A stretch of DNA of 64,000 bases from JAAFIP01 sp031367325. GTDB taxonomy: Bacteria > Pseudomonadota > Gammaproteobacteria > Burkholderiales > Burkholderiaceae_C. Below the pieces are notes generated by a model that searched no databases, was not told where the DNA came from, and saw nothing but the letters and a program-made list of their open reading frames with translations. A program made the translations under genes and the position numbers. The DNA lies in assembly GCA_031367325.1 (NCBI GenBank), contig JANLPQ010000033.1, positions 1 to 64,000 on the forward strand, in the 5' to 3' direction. Every line of letters begins with the position of its first letter. Position 1 is the first letter of the stretch. This document shows, in pieces, positions 16,577-24,037 of the stretch.

Positions 16577-17239
16577 ATGGATGTTACCCGTATCACTGCA
16601 GTGCGCCACGGCGAAACCGCTTGGAACGTAGACAACCGCATCCAAGGCCAGCTAGACATTGGCCTAAACGCCAAAGGCCGCTGGCAGGCCGAGCGCGCAG
16701 GAGAGGCGCTAGCGCACGAAGATATTAGCGTGGTGTACAGCAGCGATTTGTGGCGTGCCTATGACACGGCGCTGTCGATTGCCAAGCCGCACGGCCTGCC
16801 AATACAAACCGACGAAGGCCTGCGCGAGCGCGGCTTTGGCGAGTTTGAAGGCAAAACCTTTGCTGAGATAGAAGCCGCTTGGCCGGAACAGGCGCTGCTG
16901 TGGCGCAAGCGCGTACCCGACTATACGCCCCCGGGCGGTGAATCATTGCTACATTTACGAGAGCGCGTAGTGCAATGCGTGCAAGCCTTGGCGCAGCGCC
17001 ACGTAGGCCAGCATATCGCAGTAGTAGCCCACGGCGGCGTGATGGACATCCTGTACCGCGCCGCCACCGGCCTCGACCTGCAAGCCCCCCGCAGCTGGGA
17101 CCTGCACAACGCAGCGATTAACCGGCTGCTGTGGAATGGTGAGCATTTCACCATCGTGGGCTGGGCTGATGCCTCGCACACCGATGACGCAGCCTACGCT
17201 GCGCTGCAAGGCACTGCACGCGATGAAACTACAACCTGA
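16577..17239 (+). CDS. Histidine phosphatase (phosphoglycerate mutase-like)
   Basis: 220 residues of the histidine phosphatase superfamily. The catalytic RHGETAW motif is at residues 10-16, with GLNAKGRWQAERAG, SSDLWRAYDTA, LRERGFGEFEGKTF and the second catalytic His in VVAHGGVMDILY. It resembles GpmB/CobC-like phosphatases rather than glycolytic PGAM; the substrate is unknown. The ATG directly abuts a REP-A copy. Confidence 0.9.
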   Translation: MDVTRITAVRHGETAWNVDNRIQGQLDIGLNAKGRWQAERAGEALAHEDISVVYSSDLWRAYDTALSIAKPHGLPIQTDEGLRERGFGEFEGKTFAEIEAAWPEQALLWRKRVPDYTPPGGESLLHLRERVVQCVQALAQRHVGQHIAVVAHGGVMDILYRAATGLDLQAPRSWDLHNAAINRLLWNGEHFTIVGWADASHTDDAAYAALQGTARDETTT

Positions 17240-17292
17240 TACCGTCTTAGCCATATGCAAATGCTTGGCTGGTGCTGCAGGCTAATAACAGG

Positions 17293-17356
17293 TTCGTTGT
17301 TCTAGTACGCGTGCTGCTGCGACATGTCACGCCGCCCGTCCAAGGTCAACAACGAA
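17293..17356. other. Inverted repeat between phosphatase and ruvB
   Basis: TTCGTTGTT (17293-17301) and AACAACGAA (17348-17356) form a perfect 9-base stem with a 46-base loop in the gap between two convergent genes. A role as bidirectional terminator is possible but the loop is long; nothing else is seen in this gap. Confidence 0.3.
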
Positions 17357-17397
17357 TTAATGCATTGCCAAGGGGGAGTTAAATCCCATACCGCCGT

Positions 17398-18465
17398 TCA
17401 AACCTCGCCAAACAAACCGTTCTCAGCCTTGGGCGGCACCACACCCAAATGTTTAAACGCTGCCAGCGTGGCAATGCGTCCGCGCGGTGTGCGTTGCAAG
17501 TAGCCTTGTTGAATCAGATAGGGCTCGATCACGTCTTCAATCGTGTCGCGTTCCTCGCCAATGCTGGCCGCTATGTTGTCTAGCCCTACGGGGCCGCCGT
17601 CAAAGCGGTGAATCACGCATTCCAGCAGCTTGCGGTCCATGATGTCGAAACCTTGCGGGTCAACGTCCAGCATCTTCAGTGCTTTGTTGGCAATGTCTAG
17701 CGTGATGATGCCAGTGCCTTTTACGTCCGCATAGTCGCGCACGCGGCGCAGCAGGCGGTTGGCAACACGCGGTGTGCCGCGTGAGCGGCGGGCAATCTCA
17801 AAGCCGCCCTCTTCATCCATCGGCGCGTTCAGCAGCGCGGCACTGCGTTTGACAATGCGCGCCAACTCCTCGGGCGTATAAAACTCTAGCCGCGCCACAA
17901 TGCCAAAGCGGTCTCGCAGCGGGTTGGTCAGCATGCCCGCGCGGGTGGTAGCACCCACTAAAGTGAAGGGTTGCAAATCTAGCTTGATACTTCGCGCAGC
18001 AGGTCCCTCGCCAATCATGATATCGATTTGGTAGTCTTCTAGCGCGGGGTACAAAATCTCTTCCACCACGGGGCTTAAGCGGTGAATTTCGTCGATAAAC
18101 AGGACATCGTTCTTTTCTAAATTGGTCAGCAGCGCTGCCAAGTCTTTGGGCTTTTCCAGCACCGGGCCTGAAGTTTGTCGCAGGTTCACGCCCAACTCGT
18201 GCGCGATGATGTGGCTAAGCGTAGTCTTGCCCAAGCCTGGCGGCCCAAACAGCAGCACATGGTCTAACGCTTCGCTACGTTTTTTAGCCGCCCCAATAAA
18301 AATCTCCAACTGCTCCCGCACCTTAGCCTGGCCTACGTATTCGTCCAGCAGCTTAGGTCTGAGTGCTCGCTCAATAGCCTCTTCTTTGGGCGAGTCAGGC
18401 GTAGCCGAGATCACACGGTTGTTTGCGCGTTCGGGCAAGGAGAAGTTATCGGTTTGGATAGTCAT
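17398..18465 (-). CDS. ruvB: Holliday junction helicase RuvB
   Basis: AAA+ motor that drives branch migration with RuvA. 355 residues, full length. Walker A GPPGLGKTTLSHIIAHE, Walker B FIDEIHRLSP, sensor 1 GATTRAGMLTNPL, and the C-terminal winged helix with TPRGR. ruvA lies upstream on the same strand, but about 2.1 kb away, separated by a toxin-antitoxin pair, a GNAT and a protease-like gene. Confidence 0.98.
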   Translation of the reverse strand: MTIQTDNFSLPERANNRVISATPDSPKEEAIERALRPKLLDEYVGQAKVREQLEIFIGAAKKRSEALDHVLLFGPPGLGKTTLSHIIAHELGVNLRQTSGPVLEKPKDLAALLTNLEKNDVLFIDEIHRLSPVVEEILYPALEDYQIDIMIGEGPAARSIKLDLQPFTLVGATTRAGMLTNPLRDRFGIVARLEFYTPEELARIVKRSAALLNAPMDEEGGFEIARRSRGTPRVANRLLRRVRDYADVKGTGIITLDIANKALKMLDVDPQGFDIMDRKLLECVIHRFDGGPVGLDNIAASIGEERDTIEDVIEPYLIQQGYLQRTPRGRIATLAAFKHLGVVPPKAENGLFGEV

Positions 18466-18491
18466 TTAAAAAATTGATTGGCACAAGGTAA

Positions 18492-18857
18492 TTAATGGAT
18501 GAGTTGTACTATGTCATTAAACTCTGAGCAAGCCAGTTTGAATATGCTTTCGCGCACCTTGCCCCAAGGATGTGCACTGGCTCCGCGCAGTCGCCAGTCA
18601 AACGATTTGGGTTGATTGCAGATGATGTAGCTGGCTTCACCTGTAGCCTTGCTGTTGTCTACAGCAAACGGATTGGTGGCGTTAAATGCAGCGCTGGACA
18701 TAGGTAGGCCGACCAACAACGCAGTTCGCTCGTTATAGGCGCGGGTTGACAACACTAGCATGGGGTGCAAGTCGCGCATTTCTTTTCCAACTTGCGGATT
18801 AAAGTTGATCCAAATAATGTCGCGTCTGTCAGGCACCCAGGGCTTGGCAGTGCTCAT
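18492..18857 (-). CDS. MazF/PemK-family toxin
   Basis: 121 residues. PemK/MazF endoribonuclease fold: WVPDRRDIIWINFNPQVGKE at the N-terminus, then RDLHPMLVLSTRAYNERT and LLVGLPM. The usual RGD-like Gly of the first strand is replaced (DRRDI), while the Arg/His-Pro turn is kept. Such toxins cut mRNA at short motifs. The start overlaps the stop of the antitoxin gene by 4 bases (ATGA), giving coupled translation. Confidence 0.85.
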   Translation of the reverse strand: MSTAKPWVPDRRDIIWINFNPQVGKEMRDLHPMLVLSTRAYNERTALLVGLPMSSAAFNATNPFAVDNSKATGEASYIICNQPKSFDWRLRGASAHPWGKVRESIFKLACSEFNDIVQLIH

Positions 18858-19114
18858 GAGCGCGCGCCAAACTCTGCACCTACAGGCGCATCGGCCATCA
18901 ACTCACCCCCATGCACAGCGGGGTCATAGGCTTTAAGTTTTTGCGCTAGCGTGAGCTTGGGTATCTTGGCGCGCAGCTCAAGCCGCCCCTTGGCCAGCAC
19001 ATGCGCCTCCAAAGGTGTATCGGGCGTAATGCCCAAGGCCTGCATCAGATCACGGCTTAGACGGATGCCGTGGCTGTTACCCCAAGGGGTGATAGAAAGA
19101 GAGGTGGGAGTCAT
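18854..19114 (-). CDS. MazE/AbrB-family antitoxin
   Basis: 86 residues. N-terminal swapped-hairpin AbrB domain: SITPWGNSHGIRLSRDLMQA with the typical WGNS and IRLS motifs, then LGITPDTPLEAHV. The C-terminal half (KLTLAQKLKAYDP to GAEFGARS) would wrap the toxin. The gene order antitoxin-toxin and the palindrome just upstream fit an autoregulated MazEF-type module. Confidence 0.87.
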   Translation of the reverse strand: MTPTSLSITPWGNSHGIRLSRDLMQALGITPDTPLEAHVLAKGRLELRAKIPKLTLAQKLKAYDPAVHGGELMADAPVGAEFGARS

Positions 19115-19121
19115 TCAATAA

Positions 19122-19141
19122 GTATATCCCAATGGATATAC
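19122..19141. promoter_or_regulatory. Palindromic operator of the MazEF-type operon
   Basis: Perfect inverted repeat GTATATCC - CAAT - GGATATAC, 7 bases upstream of the antitoxin start codon, so it probably covers the -10 region. AbrB-type antitoxins bind such sites to repress their own operon. Confidence 0.65.
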
Positions 19142-19154
19142 ATTTGCAACTGCA

Positions 19155-19550
19155 TTATCGTCGCCTCAGTTCCATGGCATCGGTAGCGGGCGTAAATCCA
19201 AGGTGCGCAAAAAACTCTTTTGCACCGTCCCGGCTGGCTCTAAGTACCCAAGTGATGTCACGATTTTCCGTGGTTAGCGCAGCGACAAGTTTGCGTCCTA
19301 TGCCCTGACGTCGGCATTCAGAAGCAACCACCATCATAGAGATATAGCCGTTACTCAAATGGTCTGTGATGCCACGCGCAAAGCCGACGACCGCATCATT
19401 TTTCAAAGCTACGATGCAGCAGTCAGAGTTATTTATCAATAATTCAAACGATGCCGAATCAGTTACACGATGAGCCCATCCATTACTTGCAAGTAATTGA
19501 CGCACGGCTTCAATCTCTTGCTCGCTGATGGCGCGAATTTCCAAACTCAT
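19155..19550 (-). CDS. GNAT-family N-acetyltransferase
   Basis: 131 residues, a compact GNAT domain. The acetyl-CoA loop is RRQGIGRKLVAAL, preceded by the beta-4 strand NGYISMMVVASE and followed by FFAHLGFTPATDAMELRRR. It lies 41 bases upstream of the MazEF-type pair on the same strand. Substrate unknown; small GNATs next to toxin-antitoxin genes can be toxins, but those usually pair with a DUF1778 protein, which is missing. Confidence 0.85.
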   Translation of the reverse strand: MSLEIRAISEQEIEAVRQLLASNGWAHRVTDSASFELLINNSDCCIVALKNDAVVGFARGITDHLSNGYISMMVVASECRRQGIGRKLVAALTTENRDITWVLRASRDGAKEFFAHLGFTPATDAMELRRR

Positions 19551-19590
19551 TTCAACAACGCCTTGAAAGCTGATTCAATTCCATCACTAG

Positions 19591-19628
19591 CGCCGCATAC
19601 GCTGGCAAAGCTTCCAGCGTATGCGGCG
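19591..19628. terminator. Perfect 15-bp hairpin
   Basis: CGCCGCATACGCTGG and CCAGCGTATGCGGCG pair perfectly around the 8-base loop CAAAGCTT. It lies between the C13-type gene stop (19722) and the GNAT start (19550), so it could end transcription of the former, but no T-run follows. A 45-codon minus-strand frame runs through it (19689-19552). Its arms share AGCGTATGC with the inverted repeat at 23809-23877. Confidence 0.5.
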
Positions 19629-19721
19629 CACCGTGGGTAGGGCAGTGCAACATAACTAGGGCTTGCAAAACATTGATTTGAATAGTCATTCGGCTCAAAT
19701 TCTGCGGTGAGTTAAGTTGTT

Positions 19722-20573
19722 TTACTCTGCAGCGTAGTCACGCATCTTAGACAAAGGCGCAGCGGCTAGTTTTTTCAGAGCCGCCCCGACTTCAATCTGT
19801 GGATTGGACGCGGGACTTAGGCCCATGCGTTTTTCTTTTTTATCAATATTAGTCTTTGCAGATTCAAAAACTTCCAGCAGAGATTTTTTAAGATCAAAAC
19901 TTGTACCGAACGTCTCTTCTACAAAAAAAGTATTAGTGCTTTGGTAATTGCAGCCGAACGAGCTGTGGTCTTTGTCTGCTGCGGTCAATATGATGCGATT
20001 GGTATTTTTAAGCGGTGCGATAAAAGAGCCAGAATAACAGGCTGACAAAGCTAACACTACGGGCTTGTCGTTCAACTTGCGCAGCCACTTTTGCAGGTCG
20101 GCAGTGTTGACTACGCCGTAGTCTTGATTGCCTGCATTAATAGCAAGAATTTCTTTATTGCCGTGAGTACTGAGCAGTAAAACTATTTTGTCTTGGGGCC
20201 TGGCTAGGCGGCTTAATTCGTCGATTATTTGTTCTACGTTCTCTCGGGTGGCGTAGGGCAAGTCGGCCTCTTGGCCGGCAACGGGGTTGGCTAGTTTAAA
20301 TACGATGGCTTGGGCATCCATGCTCTGCACCGCTTTGGCCGCTAGCAGCACATCTTGTCTAAACGCTTTGGATTGGGCGTGCATTGCAAATCCCGCATAC
20401 AAAATGCGTGGCTCGCTGCTGCTGGCTAGAATTTCTTTGGCTTGGGTGATTTGCAGCTGCAGCTTGCTGTCGCTTAGCAGTTTATTTTCTTTTTGGTAAG
20501 GCGAAGATGCGCAACCTGCCAAGGCAATACACGCACTAACTATGAACCATTGGACAAAAATATAAATATTCAT
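19722..20573 (-). CDS. C13-family (legumain/caspase-like) peptidase lipoprotein
   Basis: 283 residues from the ATG at 20573, with AAAGGG 5 bases upstream (an in-frame GTG lies at 20579). The N-terminus is a lipoprotein signal ending LAGC, Cys about 21. The body has the clan CD pattern: catalytic His in LLLSTHGNKE and catalytic Cys in LALSACYSGSF, followed by ILTAADKDHSSFGC. This suits peptidase family C13. It would be anchored in the periplasm or at the outer membrane. Substrate unknown. It lies just after ruvA (18-base gap). Confidence 0.78.
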   Translation of the reverse strand: MNIYIFVQWFIVSACIALAGCASSPYQKENKLLSDSKLQLQITQAKEILASSSEPRILYAGFAMHAQSKAFRQDVLLAAKAVQSMDAQAIVFKLANPVAGQEADLPYATRENVEQIIDELSRLARPQDKIVLLLSTHGNKEILAINAGNQDYGVVNTADLQKWLRKLNDKPVVLALSACYSGSFIAPLKNTNRIILTAADKDHSSFGCNYQSTNTFFVEETFGTSFDLKKSLLEVFESAKTNIDKKEKRMGLSPASNPQIEVGAALKKLAAAPLSKMRDYAAE

Positions 20574-20591
20574 ACTCACCCTTTCGTTAAA

Positions 20592-21164
20592 TTACTTCGC
20601 CAACGCCTTCAGTGCTAATTTAATCCCCTCACTCACCCCGCAGTCTTGCGGCAGCGCTTTCAGCGCCAGCGCTGCATCGCGGTCGCTGTAGCCTAGCGCG
20701 ATCAGGGCTTGCAAGATGTCGGCTTGGTTGTCGTTGGCGGTGCTGGTAGGCATGCCGATGTCGGCACCCAGCTTGCCTTTTAGTTCTAGCATCAATCGCT
20801 CGGCAGTCTTTTTGCCCACGCCGGGTATTTTAGTCAGGCGGTTGGCGTCTTGCAGGGTGACGGCTTGGGACAGCTCGGCCACGCTCATGCCGCTTAATAC
20901 ACCCAGCGCCATTTTGGGTCCTACGCCAGATATTTTGATAAGCTGGCGAAAGGTGATGCGCTCTTGCGCGGTGCCAAAGCCAAACAGTATTTGCGCATCT
21001 TCGCGCACGACAAAATGGGTGAGCAGGCTGACCTTGTCGCCCAAGCTGGGCAGGTTGTAAAACGTGCTCATGGGCACGTCTACCTCGTAGCCTACGCCGT
21101 TGCAGTCCACAATGATTTGCGGTGGATTTTTCTCTGCCAAAGTGCCGGTAAGTTTGCCAATCAT
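20592..21164 (-). CDS. ruvA: Holliday junction protein RuvA
   Basis: 190 residues. Tetrameric protein that holds the four-way junction for RuvB. OB-fold start MIGKLTGTLAEKNPPQIIV, two helix-hairpin-helix motifs (KISGVGPKMALGVLSG and KIPGVGKKTAERLMLELK), and the flexible domain III ending LKALAK that contacts RuvB. Upstream is a short gap and the divergent phoH-like gene. Confidence 0.97.
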   Translation of the reverse strand: MIGKLTGTLAEKNPPQIIVDCNGVGYEVDVPMSTFYNLPSLGDKVSLLTHFVVREDAQILFGFGTAQERITFRQLIKISGVGPKMALGVLSGMSVAELSQAVTLQDANRLTKIPGVGKKTAERLMLELKGKLGADIGMPTSTANDNQADILQALIALGYSDRDAALALKALPQDCGVSEGIKLALKALAK

Positions 21165-21237
21165 GGTGTTTTGCGGGGGTGTTTGTAAAGTGGTGGGCGC
21201 TTTTCGCTAAGATGCGGGTTCTAACAGGATTATCCAC

Positions 21238-22164
21238 TTGATTATTCGCCACCTTTTCTCGCCTAGCAACAATACCCGTATTAGCCACCTGTGCGGCCCA
21301 TTAGATGAAAACTTGCGCCGTATCGAGCAGGCGCTCCAAGTCAAAATCGCCCACCGCCACGAGCAGTTTAAGGTTGATGGCGCCAAGGCCGCCGCTACGC
21401 GCGGCATGGAGCTGCTGCAGGCGCTGTATGAGATTGCGGGGCGGCCCATCAGCCTGGAAACGCTGCAACTGATGTTGGCAGGCGATGCCGGTATGACCGC
21501 AGACGGCACCAGCACGCTGCAAACCCGGCGCGAAGACCTGCGCGCCCGCACGCCCAACCAAGCCACGTATTTAGAGAATATTGCCAGCCACGACATTACC
21601 TTTGGCATTGGCCCAGCGGGCACAGGCAAAACTTACTTGGCGGTGGCCAGCGCGGTAGACGCGCTAGAGCGCAGCAGCGTGCAGCGCATAGTGCTCACCC
21701 GCCCAGCGGTAGAAGCGGGCGAGCGGCTGGGCTTTTTACCTGGCGATTTAACGCAAAAGGTTGACCCGTATTTGCGTCCCCTGTACGACGCGTTGTACGA
21801 GCTGATGGGTGTGGACAAAGTGCTCAAAGCGTTTGAACGCCAGCAGATCGAAATTGCGCCGCTGGCCTTTATGCGCGGGCGCACGCTAAACCACAGCTTT
21901 ATTATTTTGGACGAAGCGCAAAACACCACGCCTGAGCAGATGAAAATGTTTTTAACGCGCATAGGTTTCGCCAGCAAAGCGGTGATTACCGGCGACGTGA
22001 GCCAGATAGACTTGCAGCACGACCAAACCAGTGGCTTAGTAGAAGCCGACGTGGTGCTAAAGCGCGTGCAAGGCATAGCGCACAGCCGATTTACCAGCGC
22101 CGACGTGGTGCGCCACCCGCTGGTCGCGCGCATTGTGGACGCGTATGACGCAGCCAAGAAGTAA
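21238..22164 (+). CDS. PhoH-like ATPase
   Basis: 308 residues. PhoH-family P-loop protein: Walker A GIGPAGTGKTYLAVASAVD, Walker B SFIILDEAQNTTPEQMK, and the conserved LTRPAVEAGERLGFLPGDL. The N-terminal 110 residues form the KH-like domain of this subgroup. Likely linked to RNA metabolism, as in other bacteria where it neighbours ybeY. A TTG start at 21238 fits the family N-terminus MIIRHLFSP. ybeY follows after a REP-A copy. Confidence 0.93.
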   Translation: MIIRHLFSPSNNTRISHLCGPLDENLRRIEQALQVKIAHRHEQFKVDGAKAAATRGMELLQALYEIAGRPISLETLQLMLAGDAGMTADGTSTLQTRREDLRARTPNQATYLENIASHDITFGIGPAGTGKTYLAVASAVDALERSSVQRIVLTRPAVEAGERLGFLPGDLTQKVDPYLRPLYDALYELMGVDKVLKAFERQQIEIAPLAFMRGRTLNHSFIILDEAQNTTPEQMKMFLTRIGFASKAVITGDVSQIDLQHDQTSGLVEADVVLKRVQGIAHSRFTSADVVRHPLVARIVDAYDAAKK

Positions 22165-22165
22165 A

Positions 22166-22222
22166 ATTACTATTAATTTCATAGCTGCTTGAGCAGGATC
22201 TACGGCCTAGGAGGCTTATTTG
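22166..22222 (-). repeat. REP-A repeat, copy 7, supplying the ybeY ribosome site
   Basis: ACTATTAATTTCATAGCTG, then CTTGAGCAGGATCTACGGCC and TAGGAGGCTTATTTG. In other copies the last part reads TAGGCAGCC; here it reads TAGGAGGC, giving a perfect AGGAGG at 22209-22214. The TTG start of ybeY (22220) lies 5 bases further on, still in repeat sequence. Confidence 0.85.
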
Positions 22223-22681
22223 GCACTTAAAAACACCTTTGAGACGAGTATTCAACTGCAATGGGGCGATATAACCAACGTGGCCGCACTGCAAAAAGTA
22301 ATTACCCGCTCCCGCGTGCACGCTTGGGTACGCCATGCGCTGCTAGGCGCCGCCGAGATGACCGTGCGTATTGAGAGCGTGGGGGAAGCCCAGCGCCTGA
22401 ACAAGCTATACCGTCAAAAGAACTATGCCACCAATGTGCTGACCTTTGACTACGCAATTGAGCCGGTAGTGATGGCCGACCTGGTGCTGTGCGCCGACGT
22501 GGTAGCGCGCGAAGCCGCAGAGCAAGGCAAAACGCTTGAGGCGCACTACGCCCACCTCATCATCCACGGCACCTTGCATGCCCAAGGCTACGACCATGAG
22601 GCGACTGAGAAAGCCGCCTTTGAGATGGAGGCGCTAGAAATTTTGCTACTGGCTGCATTGGGCTATCCCAATCCTTATTAA
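22220..22681 (+). CDS. ybeY: rRNA maturation endoribonuclease YbeY
   Basis: 153 residues. Metal-dependent RNase for 16S rRNA 3' processing and ribosome quality control. The zinc motif is HGTLHAQGYDHE (HGxLHxxGYDH), with NVLTFDYAIE before it. TTG start with AGGAGG 5 bases upstream; no ATG lies near. The N-terminal MALKNTFETSIQLQWGD follows the repeat-derived leader directly. Usual phoH-ybeY order. Confidence 0.94.
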   Translation: MALKNTFETSIQLQWGDITNVAALQKVITRSRVHAWVRHALLGAAEMTVRIESVGEAQRLNKLYRQKNYATNVLTFDYAIEPVVMADLVLCADVVAREAAEQGKTLEAHYAHLIIHGTLHAQGYDHEATEKAAFEMEALEILLLAALGYPNPY

Positions 22682-22693
22682 GGCTACCAAACC

Positions 22694-23314
22694 ATGGCCC
22701 GCCCGCAGTCTGCAGACCATCACTTAAAGCGCGACTCCATTTTGGACGGCGCAGCACAGTGCTTTGCAGACCAAAGCTACAGCGCGGCCAGCATGGCGAC
22801 CGTGGCGGCCAAAGTGGGGGCCAGCAAAGCGCGCATTTACCATTATTACGACAGCAAAGAGGCGCTGCTGTTTGACCTGCTAGACCGCTACACCCAGCGC
22901 CTGCTGGCCGTGGTGGGCGAGACCGATGCGCACGCCCAGCGCCAAAAAATGTCTGACAGACAAGCCCTGCACGAGCTGGTGCGGGCCTTTTTAGCAGAGT
23001 ACGAAAATTCTGCCACGCGCCATGTGGCGCTGCTGAACGACACGAAGTTTTTAAGCGATGCCGTGGACGCAGCGCTGGGCAAATCGCAGCGCGATTTGAT
23101 ATTGCAACGCCAGCGCGATATTGTCAGCGCCTTCACCCGATTTTTACGTCGCGCCTACCCTGATCGGCTGACAGACGCCAACCAAAGCGCCATCACCATG
23201 ATGCTGATGGGCATGATCAACTGGACCTTTACTTGGCTGCGCCCTGATGGGCCGATGAGCTATGCCGATTTTGCGGGTGAGGTGATTCGTACACTAGAGC
23301 GTGGTTTGCAGTGA
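22694..23314 (+). CDS. TetR-family regulator
   Basis: 206 residues. N-terminal TetR helix-turn-helix: RDSILDGAAQCFADQSYSAA then VAAKVGASKARIYHYYDSKE. The C-terminal ligand domain resembles TetR proteins near fatty acid or phenylacetate genes, but no such neighbours are here. It starts 12 bases after ybeY and is followed by a REP-A copy. Confidence 0.9.
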   Translation: MARPQSADHHLKRDSILDGAAQCFADQSYSAASMATVAAKVGASKARIYHYYDSKEALLFDLLDRYTQRLLAVVGETDAHAQRQKMSDRQALHELVRAFLAEYENSATRHVALLNDTKFLSDAVDAALGKSQRDLILQRQRDIVSAFTRFLRRAYPDRLTDANQSAITMMLMGMINWTFTWLRPDGPMSYADFAGEVIRTLERGLQ

Positions 23315-23324
23315 ATTTATCAGC

Positions 23325-23380
23325 AAAATAGAGCGGTAACCCTTGTAAAACCTGCTCAAGCAGCTATTGAATTTATAGTA
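23325..23380 (+). repeat. REP-A repeat, copy 8
   Basis: GGTAACCCTTGTAAAACCTG, core CTGCTCAAGCAGC and TATTGAATTTATAGTA. It lies directly after the TetR gene and could serve as its transcript end. The gap 23315-24037 has no credible gene; it holds this copy, REP-C copy 2 and the inverted repeat below. Confidence 0.87.
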
Positions 23381-23528
23381 TTTGTAGCTGTTTCTGAAAT
23401 AACTTCTTTTCGTTAGGCCTTGGCTTGCTGCACGGTTTGCGTAAATATTTGGTTTGTTTATCTGGGGGTTGGTTGTTTGGCTAAGCGTGCGCACCGTTTT
23501 ATTGGTCTCTTTTGCCTCGCTGGATAGC

Positions 23529-23727
23529 TGGTTGCTTGGTCAGCGTGCGCACCGGTAAGCTGGACTCGAGCCGGGCATCTCGCTGCAAAAATACTCCGAG
23601 AACACGCGCGAATGCTGATGCTTGTTTCGCTAGCTTTTGTACCGCGCGCCTCTCTGCGCATTTTTCATCGAGACGGACCCGACTCGTCACATTATTCTTT
23701 GCTTGGGTTGGACAGCCCGCGCTTCGA
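23529..23727. repeat. 200-bp interspersed repeat (REP-C), copy 2
   Basis: Second copy of the element at 7443-7642; both run in the same direction and end at an ACAGCCCG-type block. The left flanks also share GGTTGCTTGG. An antisense reading frame with TSRVRLDEK is open in both copies, but substitutions are spread over all codon positions. Confidence 0.8.
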
Positions 23728-23808
23728 AAAGATTTACCCGGTGACTACCCGTAGTTTCGTCACAGAGTTGTCGGCGACTACCGGTAGGGCGCTACTTTGG
23801 TAGCAAGT

Positions 23809-23877
23809 GAGATAGCGTATGCCGACCGACCGATTTTGGGTCACTCCAGTAGATGGGCGGTTGGCATACGCTATCTC
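23809..23877. repeat. 15-bp inverted repeat, 39-base spacer
   Basis: GAGATAGCGTATGCC (23809-23823) and GGCATACGCTATCTC (23863-23877) match perfectly; a few more bases (GACCG / CGGTT) extend the pairing imperfectly. It lies 160 bases downstream of the stop of the leftward NTF2-like gene. It may be a structured 3' end or a pair of protein sites. Confidence 0.6.
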
Positions 23878-24037
23878 GCAGCCCAGAGACTACGCTAATG
23901 CGAAACGATGACCCACCACATCACCGCAGCTCACGGTGCCAAAACATTAATCTTTAAAACTCATGCGGACCCTTCAATAAGCTTTGAAGCAAACGAAAGA
24001 AAATTATTTTCAGGCGCAGTTAGCTGATTGAGTCGCT

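Noticed and set aside
19552..19689. 45-codon minus-strand frame (MTIQINVLQALVMLHCP...)
   Set aside because: Has an ATG but no ribosome site or family, and it runs through a perfect hairpin, which explains part of its composition.
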